A DNA stretch of 64,000 nucleotides from Amaurobius ferox (taxonomy: Eukaryota; Arthropoda; Arachnida; Araneae; Amaurobiidae), in NCBI GenBank assembly GCA_951213105.1, contig OX578145.1, forward strand, positions 8,329,191 through 8,393,190, in the 5' to 3' direction. A model generated the notes under the pieces. It worked only from the letters and a program-made list of their open reading frames with translations, was not told the origin of the DNA and did no database searches. Within the stretch, counting starts at the first letter, position 1. The number at the start of each line of letters is the position of its first letter. Shown here in pieces: positions 23,191 through 35,167 of this stretch. The translations under genes were made by a program, and so were the position numbers.

Positions 23191-26100
23191 CAGATGAACA
23201 AATAATTGACTGACACAAAAGATTAAACTTTAATGCGAGAATTAGTCAAATAAAAAAATCGAGCGTTTTTTTTTTATATATCAAAAATATACCATCAGAT
23301 ATTATATATCACCAGTCAATATTTCAAAATGTTGCAGTACATCGTATACAGGAGCCGAAATACAAGAGCATGGTGGGAGAATCAGTATTGGTCGGAGCCC
23401 GGTGATTCAAATCTGAGCTTAATTTCAAAATAGGATTGGATTATTTCCGCAATTACTAAGGATACTTTTTTTTGCTACAACGCATTTTAAAAATTTTTGC
23501 TTCTCTACTTTAAAATTTATAACAGCTATAAAATGATTAAAATATTTGATATTTTCTAAAAAAAAATCGAATTAAGTTGAAAGATAAATATTAATATTAC
23601 AAAAAACTCAAATTAGATAAAATATAATTTACACTAAGAATAACTTAGTTTGGTATAATTGTACTTAATTTATGAACTATTATTAATTGTAAGAAAATTT
23701 TCTTTTGATAACTTCAAATAAACAAATTCTTATACATATCGAATCATTGAAAACATATATATGCATATTTGTAACAACTTCCTCCTATTTAGAGTAAGCA
23801 AAGTAATCTAATTAATTCAGCTTTATAAAAATATTTGATAATAGGATTTGAGAGCAGCACAATCTTCTCCTGCATGCTTTCATAATCTTCATACTCGGAT
23901 CCATTGCCTGAAATGTAAGCACTTCGTAAAGCTTACAGCCTATGTTCCAGAAACATCAACACCCCGATACTTATAAAAAATTAAAAACATTTTTACAATT
24001 TAGCTCTCTTACCTGGTTTACACTTTAAGCTAGTATCTCAATAGTTGTTGCATACCACAATTTCCATATGAATAGTTAAATAAAAAAATCAGCAATGGTT
24101 CCAGTCCAGTCCGATGGAGCCGAAATGACTTTGTGTGAACAACATTTTGTTCAATAAAAGTTCAATAAGTTTATTCAATTTTTTCAGATTCATCTATTTC
24201 ATTTACAGGCTTTCAAAGTGCTACATATAACTCACTAACTGTTTATAGATAGTTGTTTTCACTCTGATTTCACCTGAATACTCCGGCCATAGACTTCAAG
24301 TCAAAATATCAAATTATTTTACTAACTTGCTTTTCAGTATATAAATTAAACTTATACTACATATCTGACAAAATTTTATATTCAAGTTAATCTATAAACT
24401 TGCTTGGCAGCACATAAATAAGTACTTGAATATGTATATTTTTATCTCTCATTAAACATCTTTAGAATCCCCAAGTTCATTTAAGATGGTAATTTTTTTA
24501 AACAAAATAAAATATCTTGTGCTTATGCCACAATATTTCATCAAGGAGTAAGTAAACAGATTGAGTTGCAACAATCGTGACATTTTTGTATTACAGCTTT
24601 CCCACTCATTGGAAAACCCAGATTAAGTAGTCAAGTATTGAAATTAAAACACCTAAACTTTGAAAACTAAGAGTTCAATCTAAAATCCAATTATATACAC
24701 TTGTAGGGCTTTCAAAGACCTATAAATTTTTGCTTATAGTTCATAGCTAGCTAGCACTGTTAGTTTTTGAGACATAAACATTAAAATCTTGAAATCCGTA
24801 AAATTTTTAATCTTGAACTTGACAAGATGATGACTTAAAAACTGTAAGAGCTCTTTTTAAAAAATATAGATTTTGAAACTAAATTTCCTCATGCATATGT
24901 TGGTCATTTACTATTTATATCTATCTTTTGGTCGTTTACTATTTATATCTATTTATATATATCTTTTGGTCATTTACTATTTATATCTATCTCACAGACT
25001 CACAATCACACAGACATCCCCTCAAAAACATTCGATTTCAGTTCTGAGATGCTTAAAACATGTAATCAATCTGTCTCTAATCCGAATTTTCGATCCCGCC
25101 ACAATACTTTCCTTATACTTACTATGTATATGCATCTAGGGAAGGTAAAAACATGCAATATTTAAACAATATTTCAACTTTATATTCCAGTATTTCAAAA
25201 TTTATTTTATTTTCTAACGAAAAAAAAAGTATTGCACATAAAATGACTATTCACTCAATCTGGTTTGGAATTATTCCAATTATGTTATGATTAAAAATAA
25301 ATATTATAAAAATGAAGTCAATCATGTTCTCATTATGTTGAAAATCTGGAAAATTTGCATTTACAAATTCATTGAAAGCTAGCCAGGAGATTCTCACTCA
25401 TACAAATAGATATACATAGTTATTATTAGAAATTTTTATTTTCAGTTTTTCCATGTTTATACGCTATACGCAAATATACTAAAATGCAATGAAAAGACTC
25501 GATATAGACTAGTTATCAATAGTAATGGATATCAAAAATACTATTATTGATGCTAATTGAGTTTTGATAGTTTAATGTTATTACTGATATCATACATATT
25601 GATGTTGACATACAGCATGCATAACATTTTTAATTATTGTGTTCATGCTCATAAATGGATTTTTAGATTTATAAGATGACAGCAAAACAATTCTAGCTAA
25701 AATGAAGTACTGGATTTAAAAAAATAATGGTTGACTTAGTCAATCATTTCTCCAACTGGTTTTAGGGTTATCAAGAATGGCCAAGGATTACCAAGGAATG
25801 GCCAAGGATCAATTACTCATCAAGAATGGCCAAGGATTAAGACAGTAAATATCTAAGTTTGAAAATGTTATGATTTTTTAATTTTTTTAGTGTTCAATAG
25901 TAACAACATCAAAGGTAGTATGATGAGTGTGATCCAGTGGCAATCACAGCAATTCTTACCAGAGAAAATATTAATGTTCTAACAGATTTTTGAGTATGAA
26001 AAAAAAAAGATTTTCAGTAGTGTGTATTTATAAATATTTTAATAAACCTCCATACAACATTATTGCACTCATATTTCCTGGTGTGCACATCAGAGGGATA

Positions 26101-27660
26101 CTTTGCAAAATAATCCATATACACTTATTTATGCGTCACAAAATGTGTTTATAAATTTTTATCCAGATCAACTGTTACTTGAAAATATTATTTTGCACTT
26201 GATTATGTAATCTTTGAAATAGCTTTTTGGAATTATCAGCTGAAACTCTGAAACATTCCAGCTGCTGTTATGAGGTGGCCATCCATAGGCACTCATACTT
26301 TTTTGATAAATCCACCCCTGTTACATATAAATCCATACCTACATACAAAAATTTCACTATACGACCATGGTCTTCTTAATTTACAATAAAATAATTCATT
26401 TGGACAATTGTTCAAATAAAACTTTCAAATCCTTCCTAATGTTTCTAATATTTTACAATCTCTCATAAGTATGCCCTTAATGTATTACACTTTTATTATA
26501 GGTGAATTAATATGATAAAAACGGAAGAAAAACAAGCAGTCTTTTAATAGACAGGTCATTTTATACTTGCAGAAAGAGAAAAACTACAGATAGATTTCTA
26601 ACTTCCTGCAATAGACATTATTTCAAATAAAAATGATTCACAAACATATACAGTAAAGCCATGGATTTTTTGCAATGCAAAATGAATTTATGCAATATAA
26701 AAAAATTGCTTTTTATTGCATTTTTTTTCAGTGTTGATGTTGGTATTTAGTGGATATACTTTTTTCATAATTAAATTTGTTTATTCTAATGACTGTAAAT
26801 ATTTTATTAAAATCAAAGAGTTTGGGTTAAAAAACTTTTATTGTAAGTTAAGCCTTTTTATTTAATGAAAATCGTGCAATACATTTTGTGTGTATAAATT
26901 ACAAAAAAAAAAGAAAGCAGTGACAGAAATACATGTTCACTTTTCTCATTCATTTTTTTTTATGCTTCATTCAAAGCTGTTTAACTTATAACATACAGAG
27001 TAAAATTTTTGATCAAAATATTTTTACTGCATTGAAAGTTATTTCAGTGGTATTTATGCATCCCATTTATTACAGTTACGTATTTCATTAAATATCAATA
27101 TTTCTTCATTTTTTACATAAATTTTATTAATTTTAAATATGTTATAGATTAAATATGTACTGGCAGCCCTTAAGCATTATCCTAGTTCAAGGACTACCAG
27201 TTTTACAAATCTGCATTAGAACTTGGATTTCATGGCCAAATTATCTAAGGAAAGAAGGGGTATCCATCCACCCCTAAATTTTGATACAAGCAAATTTAAG
27301 ATATTACTATAATAGCTATAATTTGAGCTTTGAAATTTCCAAAATTTTTCAGTTGAAAAACGCTTATCTTACACACATCCTCTCCCTCTCACAATTTATA
27401 TGTTGCTAATAGTGCCCACTTGTGCAGTATAAAATTTCCTTTTTAAAAAAAGAAAAAAAGAAACCCTGAATAAAGCATCATTTTTATGCTTCTCAAAGGA
27501 CCAGTGAAAAAAATGTACATAAGCAAAAACATATAATAAAATAAAAATTAAGATCAATGGATAGAAATATCTGGGGACCAAGATAAAAAAGCCTATAAAT
27601 GAGAAACATATAAACAGTGCTTTATTGTACAATGAAATAAAGCAATATGGAGTAAGCTTT
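23191..27660. other. No gene recognised; small tandem repeats
   Basis: AT-rich. Three units containing GGTCATTTACTATTTATATC lie at 24899-24990, and three units containing GAATGGCCAAGGATTA lie at 25773-25838. Open frames are translations of low-complexity DNA. Confidence 0.55.
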
Positions 27661-27677
27661 TTCACACAAAAGCAGGT

Positions 27678-27737
27678 CCGGCCGACTAATCGGTTGCTCA
27701 TGTCCTTGCTGACGAGCCGGTCGGTCTGGGTCTTCAA
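27678..27737 (+). mobile_element. 60-bp mini-retroposon, copy 2
   Basis: Base-for-base the same 60-bp insert as at 4718-4777, but flanked by CACAAAAGCAGGT (27665-27677 and 27738-27750). It is the first of four SINE-related insertions at this target. Confidence 0.87.
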
Positions 27738-27750
27738 CACAAAAGCAGGT

Positions 27751-28036
27751 GGGGCGCGGTAGCCCATTGGTTAGCGCGCTGGAGTTGCACTCGGTAGGCC
27801 CGGGTTCGATTCCAGCCACTGCCAAAACTGCCGCCGTGTTCATGCGGAGTACGATCACGTTAAACATGTGGGTCCGAAAGTCCTTCCGAGAGGTTGGTGG
27901 TAGGGGAAGGAGGGTACGGTCCCTGTGGATGCCTCCCCCACTGGGTTCCGGTCTAAATTGGGTGGCACTTCCCGACCGTCCAAACAGTTACCTTACACCT
28001 TTCTGGTAGGTCGGACGGTCTGGGTTTCAACAACAA
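27751..28036 (+). mobile_element. tRNA-derived SINE, copy 1 of tandem pair
   Basis: The tRNA-like head starts GGGGCGCGGTAGCCCATTGG. Box A is TAGCCCATTGGTTAGCGCG and box B is GGGTTCGATTCC. The body carries TCCTTCCGAGAGGTTGGTGG and GGTACGGTCCCTGTGGATG. The tail is GGTCGGACGGTCTGGGTTTC followed by (AAC)n. It is flanked by CACAAAAGCAGGT on both sides. Open frames over the element are not genes. Confidence 0.92.
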
Positions 28037-28049
28037 CACAAAAGCAGGT

Positions 28050-28341
28050 GGGGCGCGGTAGCCCATTGGTTAGCGCGCTGGAGTTGCACTCGGTAGGCCC
28101 GGGTTCGATTCCAGCCACTGCCAAAACTGCCGCCGTGTTCATGCGGAGTACGATCACGTTAAACATGTGGGTCCGAAAGTCCTTCCGAGAGGTTGGTGGT
28201 AGGGGAAGGAGGGTACGGTCCCTGTGGATGCCTCCCCCACTGGGTTCCGGTCTAAATTGGGTGGCACTTCCCGACCGTCCAAACAGTTACCTTACACCTT
28301 TCTGGTAGGTCGGACGGTCTGGGTTTCAACAACAACAACAA
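28050..28341 (+). mobile_element. tRNA-derived SINE, copy 2 of tandem pair
   Basis: Indistinguishable by eye from the copy at 27751 apart from two extra AAC units in the tail. It is flanked by the same 13-bp direct repeat (28037-28049 and 28342-28354). Confidence 0.92.
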
Positions 28342-28354
28342 CACAAAAGCAGGT

Positions 28355-28371
28355 GTGGTCTGGGCCTTCAA
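28355..28371 (+). mobile_element. 17-bp SINE tail fragment at the same target
   Basis: GTGGTCTGGGCCTTCAA matches the SINE and mini-retroposon 3' end. It lies between CACAAAAGCAGGT (28342-28354) and CACAAAAGCAGGA (28372-28384). Confidence 0.75.
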
Positions 28372-28439
28372 CACAAAAGCAGGAAAATTTCTAGAGTGCT
28401 TTGTTTATTACTTATAGAGCATAATACCTGTAAGTCTCA

Positions 28440-28985
28440 CTACTTTTGGTAAATTTCTTTCTCTCTATAATAAAAAAAGCAGCTGACGCCACCAACGCTG
28501 TTTGATAAATTTGTCATTTCTCGAGATTATTTGCTTTGTACCGCAAAATCTATTGCATATAAAAATATGAAATTTGGTACACTTGTAGAAAAAGCTTTGG
28601 GGGAACACACTGAAATAAACTGTTTTTTGATACAAATTGTAGTTTAAGAAATATTTAATGTCAAAGTCAGAGACAAAATATTTAAGCTGCGAGTTCGCAT
28701 CCTGGATAGACTGGCAATAGTAAGACTACGAATTTTTGCAGGACGGAGTCCCTTTTTTTTAATTTCAATGTAGTTTTTGAGATATTTTACTTTTTATGCA
28801 CTTCTGAAGTGAACTTTTTTTTTCGTATCGGCATGTCTAGCAATTTCTGCGTCTCGTACTGTAAAAACTATAGCATACAAAAATATGAAATTTGGTACAT
28901 TATAGAGAAATAATAGGCTAACACAATGAAATAAACCATTTATCGATTTAAACTGTAGTTTAGCATGAAATAGTTTGCGAAGCGA
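28440..28985. repeat. Two diverged tandem units of a dispersed repeat
   Basis: Blocks such as AAAAATATGAAATTTGGTAC and GAAATAAAC...GTAGTTTA occur at about 28560-28660 and again at 28880-28975. This gives a period of about 320 bp. Confidence 0.6.
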
Positions 28986-29760
28986 GCTCATGATCAAGGA
29001 ATTCAGTTTTTGGATTCCCTCGGCCAAGAAAAATCCCTACTTTTCCCTCCTGCAGAAAATAGGCACAGATAGAAAAGAGATTTTTGAAAGTAGAATTTTT
29101 AGGAAAGATAGATATGAAGCAAGCTCTGCGAGCGCAGCAAGTTGAAAGCGAAGCTTCCTGAAGGGGGTTGCATGACCGCAGGGAGCAGAGCCACCTAGTA
29201 ATGTAAAGGTAATTAAAATGAAAATTCATAAATCAATCCAACAGGAAAATAAAAATTGTTCAAATACAAATTTAATGTGATTGATGTTTGCAAATCTCAC
29301 TTAAAATGTAAATGCAACTGAGCATTCGAAGGTCACATAAACATTGTCTAGAACAGTGTTTTACAAACTTTTCATGTCATACAAAACTTTTGAAATTTAA
29401 TTTGATGGCAGAACGCTCAAATGAGGAAAAGTTTCTTATGCTCTAAATTATGCATTTAAATTTTACTTGTTTTTAATTTTATTAATTAAGAAAATTTACA
29501 CAAAACTATCACATCGTTGAACCTCTGGAATATAGTTACAGAATATCAAGGGTTCCACACACATTTTGAACAGCGTTGATCTAGAAGATGCCAGTTGCAG
29601 TAATATGTGACACAGTATTATACAAAAAGTACTGAACAAAATAGTTGCATATAGATTTCCCTGGTAAACAAAAGAGTGATATTATCTAAATTTATATCTA
29701 CCAGTTTCCTTTATAAATAAACTGTTATTCTTTTCAAAATTTGGGAAAAATGGAAAAGAA

Positions 29761-31042
29761 AACAAGAAAGATCAATCATGCTTAAAGCATTGATTATGAA
29801 ACACTTTCCAACTTCAATGCAATTTTACTTAAACAAGTCTAAAATGCAATACATTCCTCGGTAATATTTTGAAACTTATCACAATACTGCATTAATTTAT
29901 TATATTTGAAAACTTAAACCTTCATCGAAAAAAATGAACTTCATTCAAATGATGGCATTGAAATATAAATTGCCTGGTTTAAACATCTCTAAAATGTTAT
30001 ACATTCCTCGGTAATAGTTTTAGAATTATCATAATACTACGATAATTTATTATATTTGAAAACTTCATCGAAAACAACTGAAATTAATTCAAATGACGTC
30101 ATAGAAAAAAGAACACGCCTGGATCTCTCTATAAAAACAGGATTTCATTCATAACTTTCTCCCATTCATTTCATTCATCACAATACTATAATAATTTATT
30201 TTATTTAAACATTTTGTTTAAGACCATGGAGCTACAAAAAATTAAACTCTATGCGTGAAACTTCATCGAAAAAAATCGTCCTTCTCTTTATGAAATTAAT
30301 TAATATTTCATTCATATCAGCCATGCAGACTCCATGGACTAAATTATTTTGTGTTGAAAAAATACAGGAATTCTAATACAACTCATTCTATATATTTTGC
30401 TGTTTACATTTTACATAGGTGAAAAATAGGCTTAGTTGTAGAAATAATCAAATTTAGATGAGCATTTAAACTCAAATATATTGTCATTGCGTTGTTTCAG
30501 TATGTAGATGCACAGAATTTAAGCAAAAATAAAGTAGTTTTAGGATGGATACAACACTCAATATGAATTAAAAAGAACTTTAAAAAATCACAATTTTGAA
30601 ACAAGATGGATGCCATATATCATTTTGAAGTGGGTCATGTGATCGCTTCATATAAGAGGTGTAATTATTATTTTAATTTTTATTTAAAAAACTACTGAAT
30701 ATATTTCGCTGAATTTTTTTTTATATATTTTATAGAACAATTTGAATATTACCTAAAATTTTCGAAGCAATTTGTGAATTTTAAATCCGCTTAAAAAATG
30801 TTTGAAAAATTAGGTCCCATAGGGCTCAATGTATTTCATTTTTCCGACCCGGGTTCAATCCAAAACTAATTGGGTAATATTATTCATTTATATTCCCATA
30901 GGTTCTACAGACAGTCTGAACAACATACTAAAATTTCATTTTGATTAAGTCATTTTTACGGCAGTTATCGTGCTAACGGACAGACAGACAGACAGAATGA
31001 ACAAAGTCATAAACACTTTTCAACTTTGTTGTAAAGTGTTAA
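29761..31042 (+). mobile_element. Repeat family A, copy 3 (full length)
   Basis: Same ends and internal order as copy 1, 1282 bp. It has a perfect CRE-type palindrome ATGACGTCAT and one GGTCATGTGATCG motif. It is the copy most similar to copy 1. Confidence 0.82.
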
Positions 31043-33888
31043 AAATATTTGCCTGAAATGAATTTAGAGAAACAAGAAATAGTTATGCCGAATGTTGCTG
31101 ATAAGCTATAAATTTTCATAAATTTCATGAGTACTGGAATAATTTAATGCTTCATGACTTGGATAAGGAATAAATTCTGCAGTAGTTTGACAATTTTTAA
31201 CAAAATGTGAATTATGCATTAGGTACTCGAGTATAATACTAATTTTCACAATCTGCATAGTCAAAACACGCACTTACTCTCCAATTCTGATGCATGGTGC
31301 TTTCGGAATATAAAATTATCCATAAATATTAAATTATTGAAAAAGTTTTTAAATTTGAATTATAAATTAAAATACCAAAAGAAAGAGTTTGCATTCTTAT
31401 TTAAATGTATTAAGATCTGTATTTCTATCATTCTATGTTTTGTTATTGTTTACATAGTGTTTAGTCATGGGAACCATGTAGTTTCAAATTGGAAGAAATG
31501 CCCAAAATGAAGGCCATTTTTAAAATGTACCAGTAGAGGTCAGTATAATACTCAAATAAAAATATTGTTTATATGTCACTTATATATTGATAAAAAATAT
31601 TGTTACTAAATAATGTACCCAACCAATGTGCCCTATAGCTTCAAAATTCTTGGGTCCATTTTTTTTTTCTAGAAAAAGCAATTGCTTTATATGTAAACCT
31701 TTTTATGTTCTCATAACCATTGTTACCTCAACTAAGGAGTCTATTTTGTAACTACTTAAAGTTAATGTGACATTGCAGGTTTGATGTTATTTTTCTTTCT
31801 CCTAATAATCCCATAAATTTTATTATTGGCAAAAAACAATTAGCAAATACAACTGAGTTCCATGGAGTGAATAATCAGTTTTTATAAAAATTTAGATCTG
31901 TCCCTTCACACTGTAATGGAGCAATTTTCAATACAAATACTAATTATTCATAGCAGTGGCGGTCAACCTGTCAGTCCTGATCCACCAGCCGATTAACATG
32001 GCTTGTCAAGTTGATCCTCGGACGATTTTTTTTTAATGAGAAGTTTTGTAATGACTTTTGCTAGAAATAAATTTAAATTTTGCCTTAAACTCTCATTAAG
32101 TAAAAGAATGCAGTTAAATATATTTATATTTTGATAAAATTTTCATTTAAGTGTTGCAGTTCACAGAAAGAATTAAAAAATAGTTTTGAAAATTCCCTAC
32201 TACAAAAAAATTATTAATTACATAATAACATTAACCAATATCTTTAAACTTATCTTTTTAATAAGTTTTTAAAAAATAATTCAAAATTTATAGTTATAGA
32301 GCTCATGAATAATGTGCGTAATATCTTTGACAATGACCCTTAAGGACAGGTTCGGTAATTATGAACTTGGATATTTCAGTCTGTACTCATTATTCTTTAA
32401 CTTTGTTGACTGTGCTCTGGGACTGCTTTTGCTTTCCAGTTCTGCATTTTGCTACCACCTTCACCCTGCTACAGCTATTACTTTGGTTTAATTAGGTGCT
32501 GTAATTGAACACAATGAAAGTTTCTCTGAAATACCAGATCCCCTCTAACAGTGCAACATTACAAGCTAAAGAAACATTACTATCTTTCATTGTGAGATAT
32601 TTGAGTCGTATTTGGAATAGACATTGAGTGGGGATTTTGAAAACATTTTTGTCTAAAATAACTAAAACGAAAACTTGCAATTTCATTTTACAGATATTTT
32701 AAAATTTTTAAGCTAGGGAGAGGAGGTTGACTTGATTGTATATCAAAAGCGGATCTCGATTCCCAAAAGGTTGGGAACCACTGGTTTAAAGCAAGTAACC
32801 AAATATTTTGGCTCTTTGAATTTTGTTATAAGTGTGTTCAACGTTAATATTTCCTCAACCTACTATTGACCTTACCATTGCTACATTATTGTAGATACAA
32901 ACCATTTTTAATTTTTGTGATGACATGTCTTTGCAAAAGGATGGTTTTCCATTGTGTAATGAATCTATTTTGCATGAACTAGAAAACATTATTAATTTGT
33001 TACCTACTTAGTTATACCTGCTTTAGAGTGCAGGTATCTTCATTCTGTGGAATAGAGTTTATGCTTTGTGACCTTTTTCAAATCCAGTGAAAGATTTTTT
33101 TCCCTATAGTATATTTTTTCTCTATAATATAGTAATTCATAGTATGTTTTTTCCTTATAATATGCATTGTTGCCATTTTTAGTTGTTTCAGCCTGAGACA
33201 CATAGTTTTGTAACTACTGTCTATCTGCTTTGATACAACCAATTTTTATTAAAATTTGTATTCCTACAAATTCTATTTAAACAGCTCCACCAGCTTCTAT
33301 TTAAAGGTTACCAAGAGTGTTAATGTATGGCCTACAGTCAAATTTTTAACAGAAGAAATGTATGTTATCTTTTATTTGAGTATAAAATTGCATGCATATG
33401 ATTTTATTTTCTACATATTTTCTTGTATCCAATCCAAATTTCTTTCTCAAAAGCCCCCCCCCCCCCTCTATTCAAATTTTTTATTATATGTCTTGAATAC
33501 CAAAGAACCATATAATACTGAGGATGAAAAATTCTAATCTTTCATTCTCAGTTAACATTTTACATACATTTAGTTTTCTATGTACACATTCTTCATTTAC
33601 ATCCCTTTTTACGGGAATCCGTTTAGATAAACTAAGTTTAAGATTTAGATGTGTATCCAGTAGTGTTATGGACAATATGCACACTTTTGAGTTCGAGACT
33701 ACAAAAAAAAAAGGGGGGGGGGGAGCAGGCAACACATACACAATGTTTACATTTTTGTATAGAATTATGTACAGGTATGGAAAAAATCTAAACTTTTTCT
33801 GTTTTATTATAACTTTAAATGTTGCAAATCTTCACAAATTTGTTTTTTATAGCTAATCTTTTAAAAGTAAATTAGATTTATTCTTATT
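31043..33888. other. No gene recognised
   Basis: AT-rich. A C13 run lies at 33454-33466 and a G11 run at 33713-33723. The open frames in both strands around 33250-33860 are low-complexity. Confidence 0.5.
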
Positions 33889-35167
33889 AACACTTTACAA
33901 CAAAGTTGAAAAGTGTTTGTGACTTTGTTCATTCTGTCTGTCTGTCTGTCCGTTAGCACGATAACTGCCGTAAAAATGACTTTATCAAAATGAAATTTTA
34001 GTATGTTGTTCAGACAGTCTGTGGGACCTATGGGAATATAAATGAATAATATCATCCAATTAGTTTTGGATTGAACCCGGGTTGAAAAAACGAAATACAT
34101 TGAACTCTATGGGACCTAATTTTTCAAACATTTTTTAAGCAAATTTAAAATTCACAAATTGCTCCAAAAGTTTTAGGAAATATTCAAATTATCCCATAAA
34201 ATATATAAAAAAAATTTCAGCAAAATATATTCAGTAGTTTTTTAAATAAAAATTACATCTTTTATATCAAGCGATCACATGACCATTATATGAAGAGATC
34301 ACGTGACCCACTTCAAAATAAAATATGGCATCCATCTTGTGTCAAAATCGTGATTTTTAAAGTTCTTTTCATTCATTTTTAGTGTTGTATCCGTTCAAAA
34401 ACCGCTTTATTTTTGCTTAAATTTTGTGTATCTACATCCTGAAACAATGCAATTACAATATATTTGAATTTAAATGATCCTCCAACTTTGATTATTTCTA
34501 CAACGAAGCCTACTTTTCACTTATGGAAAATGTAAACAGCAAAATATGTAGAATGAGTTATGAGAATTGCTCCAGTTCTGTAACACAAAATTATTTAGCT
34601 CATAGAGTTTGTAATATAGCCGATATGAATGAAATATTCATTGATTTTACAGAGAGAAGGACGATTTTTTCGATGAAGTTTTAAGCTAAGTTTAATTACT
34701 TGTAGCTCCATGGTCTTAATTTTTAAATAAAATAAATTATTATAGTATTGTGATGAATGAAATGAATGGGAAATTATTTATGAATGAAATGCTGCTTTTA
34801 TAGAGAGAGCCAGGCGTGTTACATTTCGATGACATCATTTGAATAAATTTCAATTGTTTTCGATGAAGTTTTCAAATATAATAAATTATTGTAGTATTGT
34901 GATAATTTTAAAAATATTACCGAGGACTGTATCGCATTTTAGAGATGTTTAAACCAGGCAATTTATATTTCAATTCCATCATTTGAATGAAGTGCATTTT
35001 TTTCGATGAAGTTTTAGTTTTCAAATATAATAAATTAATGTAGTATTATGATAATTTTTAAAATATTACTGAGAAATGTATCACATTTTAGAGATGTTTA
35101 AATAAAATTGCATTGAAGTTGGAAAGTGTTTCATAATCAATGCTTTATGCATGATTGATCTTTCTTG
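33889..35167 (-). mobile_element. Repeat family A, copy 4 (full length, reversed)
   Basis: Runs from AACACTTTACAACAAAGTTG to GATCTTTCTTG on the plus strand. TTATT sits directly outside both ends and may be a 5-bp target duplication. It is more diverged than copies 1, 3 and 5. Confidence 0.8.

Noticed and set aside
27751..27825. Possible functional tRNA gene (box A and box B present)
   Set aside because: The sequence continues into a SINE body with tail and target duplications, and the cloverleaf is not convincing. It is a tRNA-derived SINE head.
27749..28308. Two overlapping open frames of 86 and 127 residues with identical stretches
   Set aside because: They are translations of the two SINE copies and share sequence only because the SINEs are duplicates. 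No coding signature.
32492..32686. Candidate LANCL C-terminal exon on the minus strand
   Set aside because: The translation (LLEGIWYFRETF) shares only a chance LxEG with the expected motif and lacks the rest of the block.
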